64,000 nucleotides of DNA from Pardosa pseudoannulata (GCA_032207245.1 CM063508.1:90429462-90493461); one strand, 5' to 3'; positions 48,152 through 60,240 are shown, counted from the stretch's first letter. The notes: generated by a model not told the origin, from the sequence alone. Numbers and translations: made by a program.

Positions 48152-49512
48152 GTAATATAAATGTATATTCTTTTTATAATAATAGCATTTAACTTACAAC
48201 TTTTGATTATATAAAATTATTATTTTAATGGATCATTAAAAATATTCAATATTTTTCTAACTCGCTTTTCTTCATAGCATAAAAGTATGGCCTCTATAGT
48301 TTTTCAAATTCACCATGGAAAAGAACTCAAAAATAAAAAGAAAGGAAATAAAAAGCGGGAATTAAGTTTATTATAAACTACGTGAAGTTTATATTATAAC
48401 GACTTTTGTCAATTTTCTTTATGATTGCTATTTGCACTCGATTTAACAAGAAATTTTAATGTAGCGGATATTAAAACTGCCGGGCTTAGCTAAACAACGA
48501 TTAGCGACAGAACGCTGAAATTTTATACCTAGGACTGTTTACATCTAGTTGCATTTGATTAAACTTGAAGAGATATTTATAACCAAATTACTCGGAGATA
48601 ATGCTGAACACCTGTACGCTTAAGCTACTTTTGATTTTTCGTTTTTGTTACTAGATAAGTTATTCTAATTATCATCAAAATAGTAAGGTCTGTACTTGTT
48701 ATCAAATCTTAAACCACAGTAAACACAGAATTTTAGCTGTCGATACAAATTTTGTTTTCCTTCTCAAGATGATTACATGCAACTTCTGGATTTAATATGC
48801 AACTACACCCTATGATATATTTGTTAACATTTAAAAATAATAATAATAAAAAAATAAAAAAAAATTCGCGGCACCCCTAGGGACATCTCGCTGAGTAAAA
48901 GGTTTGGCGGAATCCAGTTTGAAGGTCATTGTTTTAGAATGATGGGTGTAATATTACATCAAAAACAGGCATAGGAGTAATGAAAAATTGTGCTTTTCTA
49001 ATAAGTAAAAAAAATCTGATGGTGACACCACATAACTTCTTTGTTCGCCTATTACATTATGACTATTTTTTTATTTAAATTTAGTATAATGCGTCATCAG
49101 AATTATCATTTGCCTGTTTTCTTTCAGATTCAAAGTAGGTTTCGTTTCTCAAACTTCCGTTTATTACCCTATTTTCTATGTTGAGCTGAAGTACTGTCAT
49201 CTCGCGAAGACACAAAGAGTTAATATTCGTTACAGTGGATCGATTCGTTATATAGATATTTCGATTTAAGCTGAAAGTTTTCGCAATCAAAACGCGTTCT
49301 TCAATCCAATAAACAGTATAAATTTAAAACTAACTTCAAATAAAAGATTTTATATTAGTTTTCTAAAAGTAGACTTTTTAAAAGCATTGTTTCAACCGTT
49401 TAAAAAGCATTGTTACTACTGCATATGAATGCATATATATCATTGATTTGCATTGTTGTCGATAGCGTTAGTAGTGATCGTTGAGATTTTTTGCTTTATA
49501 GAGTGCAGATTG
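46616..49512. other. Largely unassigned AT-rich stretch
   Basis: A loosely conserved phrase (CAACTAGCCGTAAAATGTTGAAATTTTAT at about 47565; a relative near 48495-48525; an inverted relative near 50080-50110) suggests an old dispersed repeat. The (TA)n tract at 48087-48148 is listed separately. No gene was found. Confidence 0.35.
48087..48148. repeat. (TA)n microsatellite
   Basis: Uninterrupted TA repeat preceded by a CTCTCT tract. Confidence 0.95.
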
Positions 49513-49525
49513 CAGTCAAAAATGG

Positions 49526-49698
49526 TTTGGTTTGGAGTGCTACGATCTACTTTTTGCAACACGAGGGCTAATGAGCCCGGGACCTACTGCTTAAAGCCAA
49601 TTCCGAACGGTTACGAACATCCATGTTACAATGGGATTCGAACCCATAAACTCCGGTACCGAAGACCAGCACCCTAACCATTCGGTCATCGTTCGGCT
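49526..49698 (-). mobile_element. tRNA-derived SINE, copy 7, with 13-bp TSD
   Basis: CAGTCAAAAATGG is duplicated exactly at 49513-49525 and 49699-49711. The minus-strand head begins GCCGAACGATGACCGAATGG, with B box GGTTCGAATCC intact. The body and (CCAAA)n tail are complete. A relatively young copy. Confidence 0.93.
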
Positions 49699-49711
49699 CA
49701 GTCAAAAATGG

Positions 49712-50961
49712 AGACAACTAGATATTATAAAAGTTGTTGCGTCTGGCGCTCTCTATGAGTAGAACGGCTGCTGCCGTGATTGCTTTCCATAAACAAGTAA
49801 AAGGTGAACGGAGCGTAAAAGACCAATGTGATGGTCTGGTCCGAGTCAAAGACATCACTTAAGTTGAATGATTTTTATTTCTTATAATTCGTTTACAATG
49901 TCCTAGTGTATATATGTATATCGTAAATATTCTTCTATATATCGTCTAAATAAATACATATAAAAGGAATACTCTGGGTGGAATATTTTTTAAGTGGTTT
50001 TGAATCTTCTGCAGCAGACAATAAATATATAAATATACCAGTCGGGGGAGATTCGACACTACAAAAGTTTTATATAGAAAATTTCAACATATTATGGCTA
50101 ATCGTTTCTGAGTTATATCTCACGGCGTTAATATAAGTTATATTGAGTGTAGATTGGAATCTAGTGAAGTGTACAAATAGGCGTTGCTTAAAAATTTATA
50201 ATTTTATTTAATTTAAATAATATGTAAAATATCTAATTTTTTAATTGCTTGTAAACTTGTATGCAAAATTTTTAATTTAAAATGTATATGAAATTTTGCA
50301 AAAATGTACTTGGAAACTTGCTGAAGTCCTTTTCCACCCGCTTTTTAATTTTCCATCCAACCTGGACCTTGGGTAGCCATAAACCCACTTTGGTTGGTTG
50401 CAGGTGTAGGTTATTTCAGCCCTAAATACAAATGATTTTCGAACATAATAGGAATATCAATTTCTAATCTAAAATTAAAATAAAGATTAAAAATTTACAC
50501 TAAAATGAATGGCAGAACACGTGGGTTCTAAGCGGGAAACGCAGGTCTATATATAACATTTGCTACAGATAATCCCCTAAAATTAAATAGATATACCGTT
50601 AAATTATTTTGTCTCGGGTAAAGGAAGCTTTCTTGCGTTTTTATACAAAATATTAAATAAAGTTTCTTAACTCTCAATTGCACTTGTGGCAAATTGGTAG
50701 ATACTTTTGCATTATGCCCAAAATAATTATAATATTAGTAAATAATAGTTTCTCACTGAAACATTGGAAATATTAGATTAGATAGGAGATTGTTACAATT
50801 AATAAAGGATATTTAAAACGAGGCAAACTTTATCTTTCATTTATCTATTATAAAATTTGATACAAAAAGTTCTTTTAAATAATAACGCTTGTTGTATTTG
50901 TGAAACACAAGAAATAGTAAAACAAATATATTTTAAACCATGTATACTTATTATTGTACAA
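49712..50961. other. Stretch without recognised feature
   Basis: No convincing gene. A GC-richer phrase at 49735-49800 is unassigned. Confidence 0.35.
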
Positions 50962-51798
50962 CTAGCAAATAGCCCGTCATATGACGGGATTAGTAAAATT
51001 TTTAATTTTCGAGAATTGTAAAGTACCCTATGAGGCAGGTAAAGAAATGGTTTGTTTTTTCGCTGAGAATTATCTGGTACACGCTCAATAATTTGTTTAT
51101 CTTCATACTTCTCTAAAGTCTCCTAATACTGTGTATGCAGTTCAGAATCACGTTGAATTCATTTAGTCAAACCGTGTGCTTATGCATAAAAAACAAACAC
51201 ACCAACAAATAAACTTCTTAATTTTCAAATATATGTAACTTAAACGCTAGATATTTATTAGTCCGTGAAATAGACTCCTAGACTTTTATGAAAAGATTTT
51301 GTTGTTAATACCGGTGATAAAATTTTCATTGCAACCAAAAATAATTAACGATTAAATTTAAAATTATCGCATATGTACCTAATCTATTATTTAAGCCAAA
51401 TATAAAAGAAAATTGTTTACTTAATTTCTAAGTTCAGTGATAAAACGTATGAAAATAATGCAGAGGATATTTAAATAATTTAAAATAAGAAATGATTCAA
51501 TGAGATGGTTAAAGGAAAGACGTCTTAATGCTAAAAAAAATGTTATTTTTAACTACACATTTTGTGAAAAATTAAGTCACCTGCCCTTAACCGAAAAAAA
51601 AGGCTTGAAATAATGTCATTAAACGCTCGAAAAGAGGTGAAGGTGGGGATTTTAAACCTTTTAAAGACTTGCTTTGAATTTTGTTATCCGTAACTCATTA
51701 AGAATCCAATATGGATGCACCTATTCATTCCAGATCCAACCGCTTCATAAATTCCAGGACAGACGGACAATTAACTTAGGCTATTATTATATAAGGGA
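50962..51798 (-). mobile_element. Non-autonomous Helitron, copy 2 (837 bp)
   Basis: Read on the minus strand it starts TCCCTTATATAATAATAG after a host A (51799 on plus is T) and ends with a perfect 16-bp palindrome CCCGTCATATGACGGG (50973-50988), CTATTTG and CTAG before a host T. This is the Helitron 3' architecture of a hairpin just upstream of CTRR. There is no coding capacity. It aligns with copies at 8558 and 61210. Confidence 0.8.
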
Positions 51799-53278
51799 TT
51801 TGTATGTGAAATACCTTCCTTATTTATGTATTTTTATTGTAGAAGGGTATATCTAAAAATATATAATTGGCAATATCCAATATATGTTTAAGACATCAAC
51901 AAAATATATTCTGCACAACTATTTTGTATTTTCTTTTGGCACTTACAGTGCACTACAGTAAATACTTTATTTAGTTTTTCAATAGGTTTGCGCTTGCTTT
52001 GTTGATTTGGATTGGATTGGATTAGAGCGCTACGATCAACTTTTTGCAATATGAGGTTTGCTTTGTTGAGGATGTAGTCTACGTAAGATTGTGGGTTTTT
52101 CAGTTCTACATACAAAATTTTGACTCCTACGGTGAATAGGTTTGGAGTTATGTGATATGTATGTACGTACATACGTAAAAATATCAACAGTTAACGAGTC
52201 AAAACCAGTTCAGGTTTGGTTAAATGAATATTATAAGTTTCAAATAAAAGTTTCATCGTACATACATATATACGTAACAGAAATTCGTCAACTTTATTTA
52301 GGCAAGTTCAAAATGAGAATTTCCGTTGAAATCTGAACTCTAAAATTTATCACAATTACAATACTTCCTTTACTTTTTAAAGGAAGTAAAAATTCAGTAA
52401 GGCAACTGTTTTTTTAAATGTTTAAAACAGAAAAAGATTGAAACAGAAATTCAACACTGCCAGTATTACCACAAAAAAGAAGAATAAAAGAATTCTACCT
52501 GCAGCTCTATCCTCTTACCGAATTCTTCATTCCTACTTTTTTAGAATCAACTTCCCCTTTCGCGACACCCTTATGTCTACAGTCTTGCTTATTTATTTAT
52601 CCTTCAATATCAATGATCTTAAGTCACCACTGGGAGATTTCAGACTAACTCATACTGTCTGTCTCAAACAGACGGTGTCCCTTGTCAGTAAGATTTCTTT
52701 ATCATGATGCAACAACAAAAGGGGGAATTTCTATTTCTGTAACAATATCCACAGAGAGCTTAGTGCTACTACTGGTTTATCCACCGTTCACTTTCCATGA
52801 GCTTTGAATAGATAGGTGAATTTAAAAAACTGAAGAAAAAGATAGTGGGTGTGGAGAAGTAAGAAATATAATCTGAAAGAAAGACAAAAATTGACTGAAG
52901 TCCAAAATATAGTGTTTATTGGCCACTAATCTTCATTCTCACTATTGAAAAAAATTGGGAGTAGTCCCTTGACACTTATACAAGAAAGTGGTTTTAATTT
53001 TGTGGCATTTCGAGGACAGAAGATAAGAATAACAGAATTATAGCTCATAACTGAAGCTAATCAATGTATGGCGTCACATATTGTGTTTTTAATTAAGCTC
53101 TTTTTAAATTAATCGTAATTTTGCAATTTAAATGTTCTAAATAAATTTTGTGTACAGGGATTCATGAAAAGACAGCCTTGTATATATACATATACATAAG
53201 CATATATAGATGCATTTATTTACACTCGAATTTTAACAGTGTAGATACACCATTAAAATTCAGTGTGCAAACTGTGTG

Positions 53279-53281
<3 letters not shown>
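51799..53281. other. Mostly unassigned, with a SINE tail fragment
   Basis: Apart from the fragment at 52009-52056, nothing was recognised. The open frame at 52438-52707 has no domain. Confidence 0.35.
52009..52056 (-). mobile_element. tRNA-SINE tail fragment
   Basis: GGATTGGATTGGATTAGAGCGCTACGATC plus TTTTTGCAATATGAGG matches the tail end of the SINE; the remainder is absent. The tail unit is GGATT in place of GGTTT. Confidence 0.65.
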
Positions 53282-53344
<63 letters not shown>

Positions 53345-53351
53345 AGAGAGA
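53282..53351. repeat. (TA)n microsatellite followed by (GA)n
   Basis: A TA repeat of about 58 bp runs into AAGAGAGAGAC. Confidence 0.95.
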
Positions 53352-53533
53352 CAAATAGATTGATTGATGTATGTTATGAGAAATACCAAATATCAGTAAT
53401 AATGCCAGTAATTAGAGGACAGTCATTTATTTACTCCAAGTCAACAATGAAAATGAATGGAATACATAAATAAACAATTTCTTTGTAAGTTTTTAGTTAA
53501 AATCTTTTAAATTAATTGGAATTTCGGAATATA

Positions 53534-54688
53534 CACTCAAGAGCCAAAACATTATGACCACCTGTCAATAACGAGTTGGCCCACCTTTGGCGCGCAACAC
53601 AGCTTCAACCCGCCTTGGCATGGATACCACAAGTCCTTGGTAGATAGCCGGAGACAGATTGTACCAAATGTTTAAGCAACGGTTACGCAAATCCGAGATA
53701 TTGCGAATGGGTGGTCTTTTGAACTCTGAGCTGCCGTCCCATGACATCCCAAATGTGTTCTATCGGATTGAGATCCAGTGAGTTAGGCGGCCAGGACAGT
53801 AACTGGAATTCAGTATCATGTTCCTGGAACCACTCCAACACAATTTCAGCCTTGTGACACGGGGCGTTGTTGGAACATTCCATTTCCAGCTGGAAAAATA
53901 GAGGCCATGTAAGGGTGCAACTGGTCCGCAATGATGTTCAGATACGCTGTAGCATTCATTGTCTGCTCTACCACAACCACGGGTCCCAAAGACGCCCAAA
54001 AGAATGTTCCCCAAAGCATAATACCGCCACCACCGGCATGTGTATGACCTACTGTACATTGACGGAGCAACTGTTCGTAATTCATCTGACCAGACAACTC
54101 TCTCCCACTGATTCATGTACCAGTCGCGATGTTCCTGGGCCCAGCGTAGTCGCAGTTGGCAATGACGCTGGGTCAGCAAAGGCACACGAGTGGGACGTTT
54201 GCTACGTAGCCTCATATCCCACAGTGTTCGCTGAACAATGTGCTCCGATACTATTCTACTTGTCCCTGCATTGTATTGGGTTGTCAGCTGAGCCACTGTA
54301 TGGCTCCGGTTTTGCTTCACCATGTGAGTCAGTCTCCAACAACCTTTTTTTTAATAGCGCGTGGATGTCCAACAACATGTCGTCTACTGTTGGCTTCATC
54401 CACTTTGCATAAGTACTAACAAATGTAGATCGCGAACAACCCACGAGTCGTGAAGTTTCGGAAATACTTGTTCCTAGCCATTACAATCTGCCCTCTATCA
54501 AAATCGCTTACATCCGCAGCCTTTCCCATCACACACAGAAGTGAGTGAAAGAATGATTCTTCAGACTCCAGCAGCAGTTAAATCTTCCACCATTTCCTCC
54601 ACTTCCACCTGATCACGTGCCTTCCACGTCATCCAGGCGAGTTCATTGCAAAATGCAGGGGTGGTCATAATGTTTTGGCTCTTGAGTG
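53534..54688 (-). mobile_element. Tc1-family transposon, 1155 bp, TA-flanked
   Basis: The left end CACTCAAGAGCCAAAACATT and the right end are near-perfect inverse repeats of about 28 bp (through ATTATGACCACC), flanked by TA at 53532-53533 and 54689-54690, the Tc1/mariner target duplication. Both termini and almost the whole transposase region are present, so only the coding frame is damaged. Confidence 0.95.
53565..54529 (-). pseudogene. Tc1-family transposase, frameshifted
   Basis: The coding remnant starts at ATG 54527-54529 (MGKAADVSDFDRGQIVMAR) and ends at the stop at 53565-53567 after GGPTRY. The N-terminal DNA-binding part, WERVVWSDE (first catalytic Asp), HAGGGGIMLWGTF, NAPCHKAEIVLEWF and LDLNPIEHIWD (third acidic residue) appear in order but in different frames, so at least two frameshifts are needed. 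At the second catalytic site the sequence reads CAACAACGCC, apparently missing about 5 bases that would encode the Asp before NAPCH. The product cannot be functional. Confidence 0.92.
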
Positions 54689-54690
54689 TA

Positions 54691-56526
54691 TATATAGCCT
54701 AAATGACTTCCTCGGATTATTTCCAATCTTTTGGTACCTTCGGCGCCTTTCCGTTCATGAGAAGATAGAAGCAAACAAATTTGCAATCAGATTTTGACTG
54801 GAGAGAAAACTACACTTTTTCTATAATGAACATAATATATGGTTTAAGACAAATACTCTAGTTATTATGTTCTCATACACACATAAACACACAGCTATAA
54901 TTAAAAATAATGGCATTTTAGGACTCAGGAAGGTTCAAAACTTGGAGATCCATCAAAATCTCGCAATCCAAATTTTGGACGATTATAATAATTTCCCTTT
55001 ACTTCGCAGAAAGTAAAAATACTTAGCAATAACATTAGAAAAATAAGATAGGAAAATAAATTCTTCAACTCAAATAAAACTAAGTCTAAGGAAAACAGTC
55101 ATTAAAAAAGAAGAGTTTAGAGACTTACATCTCTTCTCAATTTTTTTATGTTAATGATTTTAACCTCATTTTATTCTTGTGCAATATATCAAAACACCGA
55201 ATTAGATATGTCATATCTCACATCAATCATTCTTTTTTTCACTAAACAGGTCATTTACTCAGAGAATTAAATATTATAATACTAATATAAATTAGTGCAA
55301 ATCATCAATTCTTTACTTTCTTACATTAAGTGACTTAAGCATGCATGCAACAAATGTATTTCACACGCATTAAAATCCTAGAACAGGTTTATTAAAAAAA
55401 TACAATTTTAAGAATATAGAATATTTTTTATTTAATGCATTTCTTAATTAGCAAAATGTTTTATGAAAACAATACAACGTAGGTACCGAAATCAAATTTA
55501 AAGTAAGAAATAAAGGGTCAGATCTCCGGCCAAGTTCCGGTCAAACTTGGATTTTGAATAGATTTGTAAACTAGTTTACTTTTCGGTTGGACAAATGTAG
55601 ACGCAAATAAACAAAAATAAATTGCTTTTTAAAAGGTTACAATTTATAAAAATTCCAAAAATATATCAAAAATAATATCCCAACTTTTTTAATTTAGAAA
55701 TATTATTGCAAATATATTCTGCACATATCAAATGAATCCAAAGGAACTGGCTATTTTTTTTAAGTGTGTGTGTGTGTGTGTGTGTATGCGTGTGTGTGCG
55801 TACACACATTTAGGACTAATCCCATAAAAGTCGACTAGATTTATTTACTATCTAGTAAGATTTTCATTATCTTTGGTAAGATTGGAACGTGAAACAGTTA
55901 TTTGCATATACACCTTGATTCTCTTCAATAAGCAATGTACTTAACTTTCCTTTAACCGAGTGAAAAATTAAATCATCAAATATGATGTCAAGTTTAAGGA
56001 GAAAATTAAAATGCACTTTTCGTTTTTATTAAAACTAAATTGTTTTATTTGTGAAATTTTTACAATTGCTGATGTTATATATTCTAAAAATAAATTTGAA
56101 TTTCGGAATAAACGCAGTCTTTCATTGGGAACCTTAAATACCCAGACCTAAAGCCGGGAGCAAAGTGGATAGTCTTTATTATAAAAACACATTTCGATAA
56201 GTCATGTTTTCGGTCGTTTCACGAATAAAATTTTTACTACCTCTTTAAGCAATCTCAATATTACTGATAATAGTTTTAAAAATTAAAGTTTTACCGCAAT
56301 TTTTAAAGTTTAACTGTAAACTTTAAAAGAGTTTTTAAAATTTACTACTTTTTAGATTTTGGGAAACTTTGGGAATATACATAAAAATGCACAGTTAAAG
56401 TTATGTGAGAAAATCATTTAGTCTTTTATATCATTTGGGGATAAAAATTTCACCGGAAACACCAATAATAAAAAAAAAAATTTACTTTTTAAAAATTTTA
56501 AATTTCTGAATAGAGTAGGATAGATC
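54691..56526. other. AT-rich stretch with a (GT)n tract, otherwise unassigned
   Basis: (GT)n at about 55765-55800. No gene was recognised. Confidence 0.4.
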
Positions 56527-56689
56527 TGGTTTGGAGTGCTACGGCCTATAATTTTGCTACAGTAGCGCTAAAGAGGCTAGAATCTACTGCTTAAAGCCAG
56601 TTCTGAATGGCTACGAACATCCCTGCCTTAAGCAAGGTTTGAACAATAGCCAACAATATAGCAGCACTTTATCCATTCGGTCATCGTAT
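56527..56689 (-). mobile_element. tRNA-derived SINE, copy 9, diverged
   Basis: GGTTTGGAGTGCTACGGCC, CTGCTTAAAGCCAGTTCTGAA and CCATTCGGTCATCG blocks are in order. TAGGATAGA flanks both sides (56516-56524, 56697-56705). The B-box region is strongly degraded. Confidence 0.78.
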
Positions 56690-57215
56690 GATGGAATAGG
56701 ATAGAAGCTATAAAATATCCTGATTGAAAAATGCATGATTACTAAAGATGTAATGAATATTCGGCTACTATTTAGTATTCAGTCTATTCTACCCTATTAC
56801 CGAATATTCAATGTGACCAAATACCTATGTCCCTATAAATTCAAGATAAAAAAAAATTAACCTAAAAAATTAACATTTAATAATGTTACTCAAAAAGTTT
56901 TCGTGACGCAAATTTATCTCCATATGTATTTAAACAAGCGTTGGAATTTTTTATATTATAATGCAAACATATTTGATTTGTTAAATAGATCTCTGAATAC
57001 CATTTAAATACAGCAATTAAAATTTCTTTTTGGTAATTATAGGCAGTTTAATAATTAACAATTAGGCTTTCTTCTTTTGATGTTATCAATATATAAATAA
57101 TATTTAGTACAAATTTCTGATTATAAAGTTATAAACAGTAATATATCGTAATATAATTATATAACACAAAGTTAAATAATTATAATACAAAAATCACATC
57201 AAGTAGTTAAAACAT

Positions 57216-57364
57216 TTTAAAATACAAAGATTAAAAAAAGTAACTTTCTTACTAATTATTTAAAATACAAAGATTAAAAAAAAGCAATTTTCTTACTAAT
57301 TATTTCTTACTAATTATTTAAAATACAAAGATTAAAAAAAAAGCAATTTTCTTACTAATTATTT
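57216..57364. repeat. Three imperfect tandem copies (TTTAAAATACAAAG unit)
   Basis: Units start at 57216, 57259 and 57317. Each reads TTTAAAATACAAAGATTAAA followed by TTTCTTACTAATTATT. The middle unit has a repeated TTTCTTACTAATTATT end, and the poly(A) run grows from copy to copy. Confidence 0.85.
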
Positions 57365-57420
57365 TCCTTTTTAATTTAAAGTTTGAAAATTGTTTTAATT
57401 TCAAAATTACAATTAAAAGT

Positions 57421-57597
57421 ACCCGAACGCTAGCCGATTGGTTAGGGCGCTGATCGTCGGTACCGGAGTTCGTGGGTTCGAATCCCACTATGGCATGGAT
57501 GTTCGTAGCCGTTCGGAATTGGCTTTAAGCAGTAGGTCCCGGTCTCATTAGCCCTCGTGTGCAAAACAGTAGATCGTAGCGCTTCAAACCAAACCAA
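57421..57597 (+). mobile_element. tRNA-derived SINE, copy 10, with 12-bp TSD
   Basis: ACAATTAAAAGT is duplicated at 57409-57420 and 57598-57609. The plus-strand head has A-box TAGCCGATTGG, B box GGTTCGAATCC perfect, body GGCTTTAAGCAGTAGGTCCC and tail CAAACCAAACCAAAC. Near complete and relatively young. Confidence 0.93.
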
Positions 57598-57609
57598 ACA
57601 ATTAAAAGT

Positions 57610-58357
57610 GAAACCTTTTTTTAAAATAAGTATTTGGCCACTGAATAGTCAGTGTTTGTTCAAATCACTATTCATTACATCCCTAATGATTACTTTTATG
57701 CATATACACTTCAGCATGAAATTGTTACAGAAAAGTATACATGTAAGAAACCAAAAAACTAGTGCGAAGGTCTAGAAAACACAAAACTTTTGAGGACTGA
57801 ATTATGACGTACGGTGATAATTAACCAGATTTCCTATACCACAATAAATTGTCATTTTATTTTAGATTTCTAGTAAAACACATAACAGATGTTTGTAACT
57901 GATGGGGTCTGTTTTATGTTCGTCTTTGTATGTAATTACTGTGACATTTATTTTAAGCCTCTACAGCATTCCCATCAGGAGTTTCTTTCGACGCCTGACA
58001 TTGGTGGAATATATGGCTGGCTCCAGAGAAAAATATAAGTAAATATATTAAAAAAAAAAGAGCAAATAAATATTCTTTTCGTTTCTGGGAGGGAACAATA
58101 TGGATAATTAATGCGTTCCTAAATAACGATCCATTTAATAAAACTAACTCGCCTGTTTTTCTTCAGTCAACGAACGGACGTGGAAAAAAAAATTCCCAGA
58201 CTCTTAACGAACCGAAATAAAAGTTTGCTTCAGCACTTTCCCCTCCAAAATAAAATGAAAATCGTCGGAGATAATATTGTTTTCTTGAAAAACACAAAAG
58301 CCATAGTACAAATGGGTCGTAGCAGTGCCTATTTTTTATGTGGGGGTGACTAGTGAC
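57610..58357. other. Stretch without recognised feature
   Basis: No repeat or gene was recognised before the candidate promoter. The region 58160-58330 is less AT-rich. Confidence 0.35.
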
Positions 58358-58445
58358 TATATTTAAACACCGTCGCCGCCGCTCAGACGCAGGATATTCG
58401 TCTTCTGCCACTTGTTGCAAACGGAGTGTGGCTGGGAAGGTATTT
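58358..58445 (+). promoter_or_regulatory. Candidate TATA promoter, initiator and first-exon donor
   Basis: TATATTTAAA (58358-58367) is followed 27 bp later by an arthropod-like initiator GCTCAGAC (A at 58385). A GC-rich 55-bp stretch then ends AAG|GTATTT at 58440, a plausible splice donor. The surrounding GC content is locally high (CCGTCGCCGCCGCTCAG). There is no in-frame ATG in the short putative exon, so it would be a 5' UTR exon. No downstream exon was found. Confidence 0.3.
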
Positions 58446-58715
58446 ATTTTATTTTCGGAATATATGTGTATAGACAGATTAAGTGCTACTTGTTGAGTGG
58501 TGGAAGATAAATATGAACCTAAGATATGTGGGTTAATGTCTCAGTGGGTATTTAAAAAAGGCTGATATAATACGCGCTCGAGTTGCGCTTGCAATACTTG
58601 GCAAATTTTCACTGGTCGTGGGAAGGAGAACACTGTAAAATCCTTTTTATACTCTTTAACTTACAGATTCTAAGCTCTCGGGTCATTAGCTAGCCTTCGC
58701 GTAGCGAAGTGGTAT

Positions 58716-58735
58716 GCCTTAGCACTCCAAACCAA
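58716..58735 (+). mobile_element. tRNA-SINE tail remnant
   Basis: AGCACTCCAAACCAAATTA matches the SINE 3' end only. It is one of three SINE pieces clustered here. Confidence 0.5.
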
Positions 58736-58750
58736 ATTATTAGCCAAAAT

Positions 58751-58918
58751 ATGGTCGAATGGTTAGGACGCTAATTTTCGGTACGGATTTTCTAAGTTCG
58801 AATCCCACTGTAGCATGAATGTCTGCAGGCGTTTGGAAACAACTTTAAACAGCAGGTCCCAGTCTCATTAGTTGTGTTGAAAAAAAGTTGACCATAGTAC
58901 TCCAAACCAAACCAAATT
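58751..58918 (+). mobile_element. tRNA-derived SINE, copy 11
   Basis: Plus-strand sense: ATGGTCGAATGGTTAGGACG (A box), AGTTCGAATCCCACTG (B box with one change), body and (CCAAA)n tail ending CCAAACCAAACCAAATTA. The head lacks the first bases. Confidence 0.85.
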
Positions 58919-58964
58919 ATATTGAAATGGTATGGCAAATGCAAAATTTCTATTGTATAATTCT

Positions 58965-59013
58965 TAGCCCTCGTGTGCAAAAATGTAGAAAGTAGAGCTC
59001 CAAACCAAACCAA
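58965..59013 (+). mobile_element. tRNA-SINE 3' fragment
   Basis: TAGCCCTCGTGTGCAAAAATG ... GCTCCAAACCAAACC: body end and tail, truncated at the RNA 5' side. Confidence 0.65.
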
Positions 59014-59795
59014 TTGTAGAATTCTTTCTTAAAAACTCTAAATACTGAAAAATGTAACTGAGATTTTTTAGGAATGGAAGAAGAAAATATAAATTAATAA
59101 GCGCCCTATCAAGCTTTAAATTTTGTCTTTAGAACTAATAATGTTTCTCAACTGTTTTTTGGTTGCCAACAATTCTAAAATTACTTGCGACACGTCTAAA
59201 AAAAACATCAAATAAAAACTAAAAAAAGTAAATTTGAAAAGATTTTAGAAAATTACGATAAAAAAAGGTAAAATATAAAAGGCCAAAATTAATTTGGTCT
59301 ATAGCCAGAAATATGTTTTAACATCTATTTTCATAGAAGTAATACTATTATTTTATCCAAAATAACTTCCCTGGGTTAAATTCCATCAGGATATGGCTAC
59401 AAGCTCTGTTTCTATTGCTCTTTAACTGAGAAAGGTAACTAGAATTCAAGTTATTCCCTTTAAATGCATCCCACCCAAGTCCCCTGACATGTCTCCTATG
59501 GATTACTGTATATTTAGTCTTTTAAAATAAACTCTATATAAAACCAAAACATTGGATGCACTTTTAAGATTATGAAGAACAAGTGGAACAAAATAAACTT
59601 TGACGTTTTAAGAAATGCTCTTATCTTGCCAATCAAGATGTAATATGATAGTTCAACAAAACGACTATTGGTACAAAAATGTGTGAACACACCTGAATTT
59701 GTTTCAGTAACTTTATAAAAATAGGACAATAAATTAGGAAACTAAGATTCTAAATAAAATTTTTAAATGCGATGTAAAAAAAAAATAATAAATCC
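59014..59795. other. AT-rich stretch without recognised feature
   Basis: No gene or element was recognised. Confidence 0.4.
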
Positions 59796-59839
59796 ATTTC
59801 TCTCCTCTCTCTTTCTCCCCCTCCCTTCTCCCCTCTCTC

Positions 59840-59884
<45 letters not shown>

Positions 59885-60079
59885 ATCTATCTCTCTCTAT
59901 ATATATATATATATATACATATATTTACATATATATACATATATATGTACATATATATATACATATATATATACATATATATGTAAATATATATATATAC
60001 ATACATATATATTAATATATATATATACATATATATATACATACATATATATTAATACATATATATATATATATATGCA
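59796..60079. repeat. Compound microsatellite (CT)n then (TA)n/(ATAC)n
   Basis: A pyrimidine tract (59796-59898) leads into TA repeats with ACAT units to 60077. The arrangement mirrors, on the opposite strand, the GA-then-TA tract at 3850. Confidence 0.95.
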
Positions 60080-60193
60080 TTTCCTAATAAGAACATATAA
60101 TTAAAAACTATACTGCGTAATATAAGAAAAAGGGGTGGGTGGGTAAGTAAGGGAAATCATCAGAATAGCAGCTAGAATAGATGTATCCAATTT

Positions 60194-60240
60194 GATAGGG
60201 TTCGAGAGCTACATTGGAAACTTATGACTGCGGGCCAACA
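60194..60240 (-). mobile_element. hAT-like fragment related to 12295-12370
   Basis: Inverse reads TGTTGGCCCGCAGTCATAAG then TTCCAATGTAGCTCTCGAACCCTATC, which aligns with the fragment near 12.3 kb (GCGGTCCGCGACC-ATAAG-TTGCCAATGTGGCCCTTGAACCCTTAC). Two diverged members of one family. Confidence 0.4.

Noticed and set aside
53867..54412. 181-codon plus-strand open frame
   Set aside because: It is the antisense shadow of the Tc1-family transposase remnant.
57421..57494. Possible genuine tRNA gene with good A and B boxes
   Set aside because: It is followed by the SINE body and (CCAAA)n tail and flanked by a 12-bp target duplication, so it is the head of a SINE; the same applies to the other copies.
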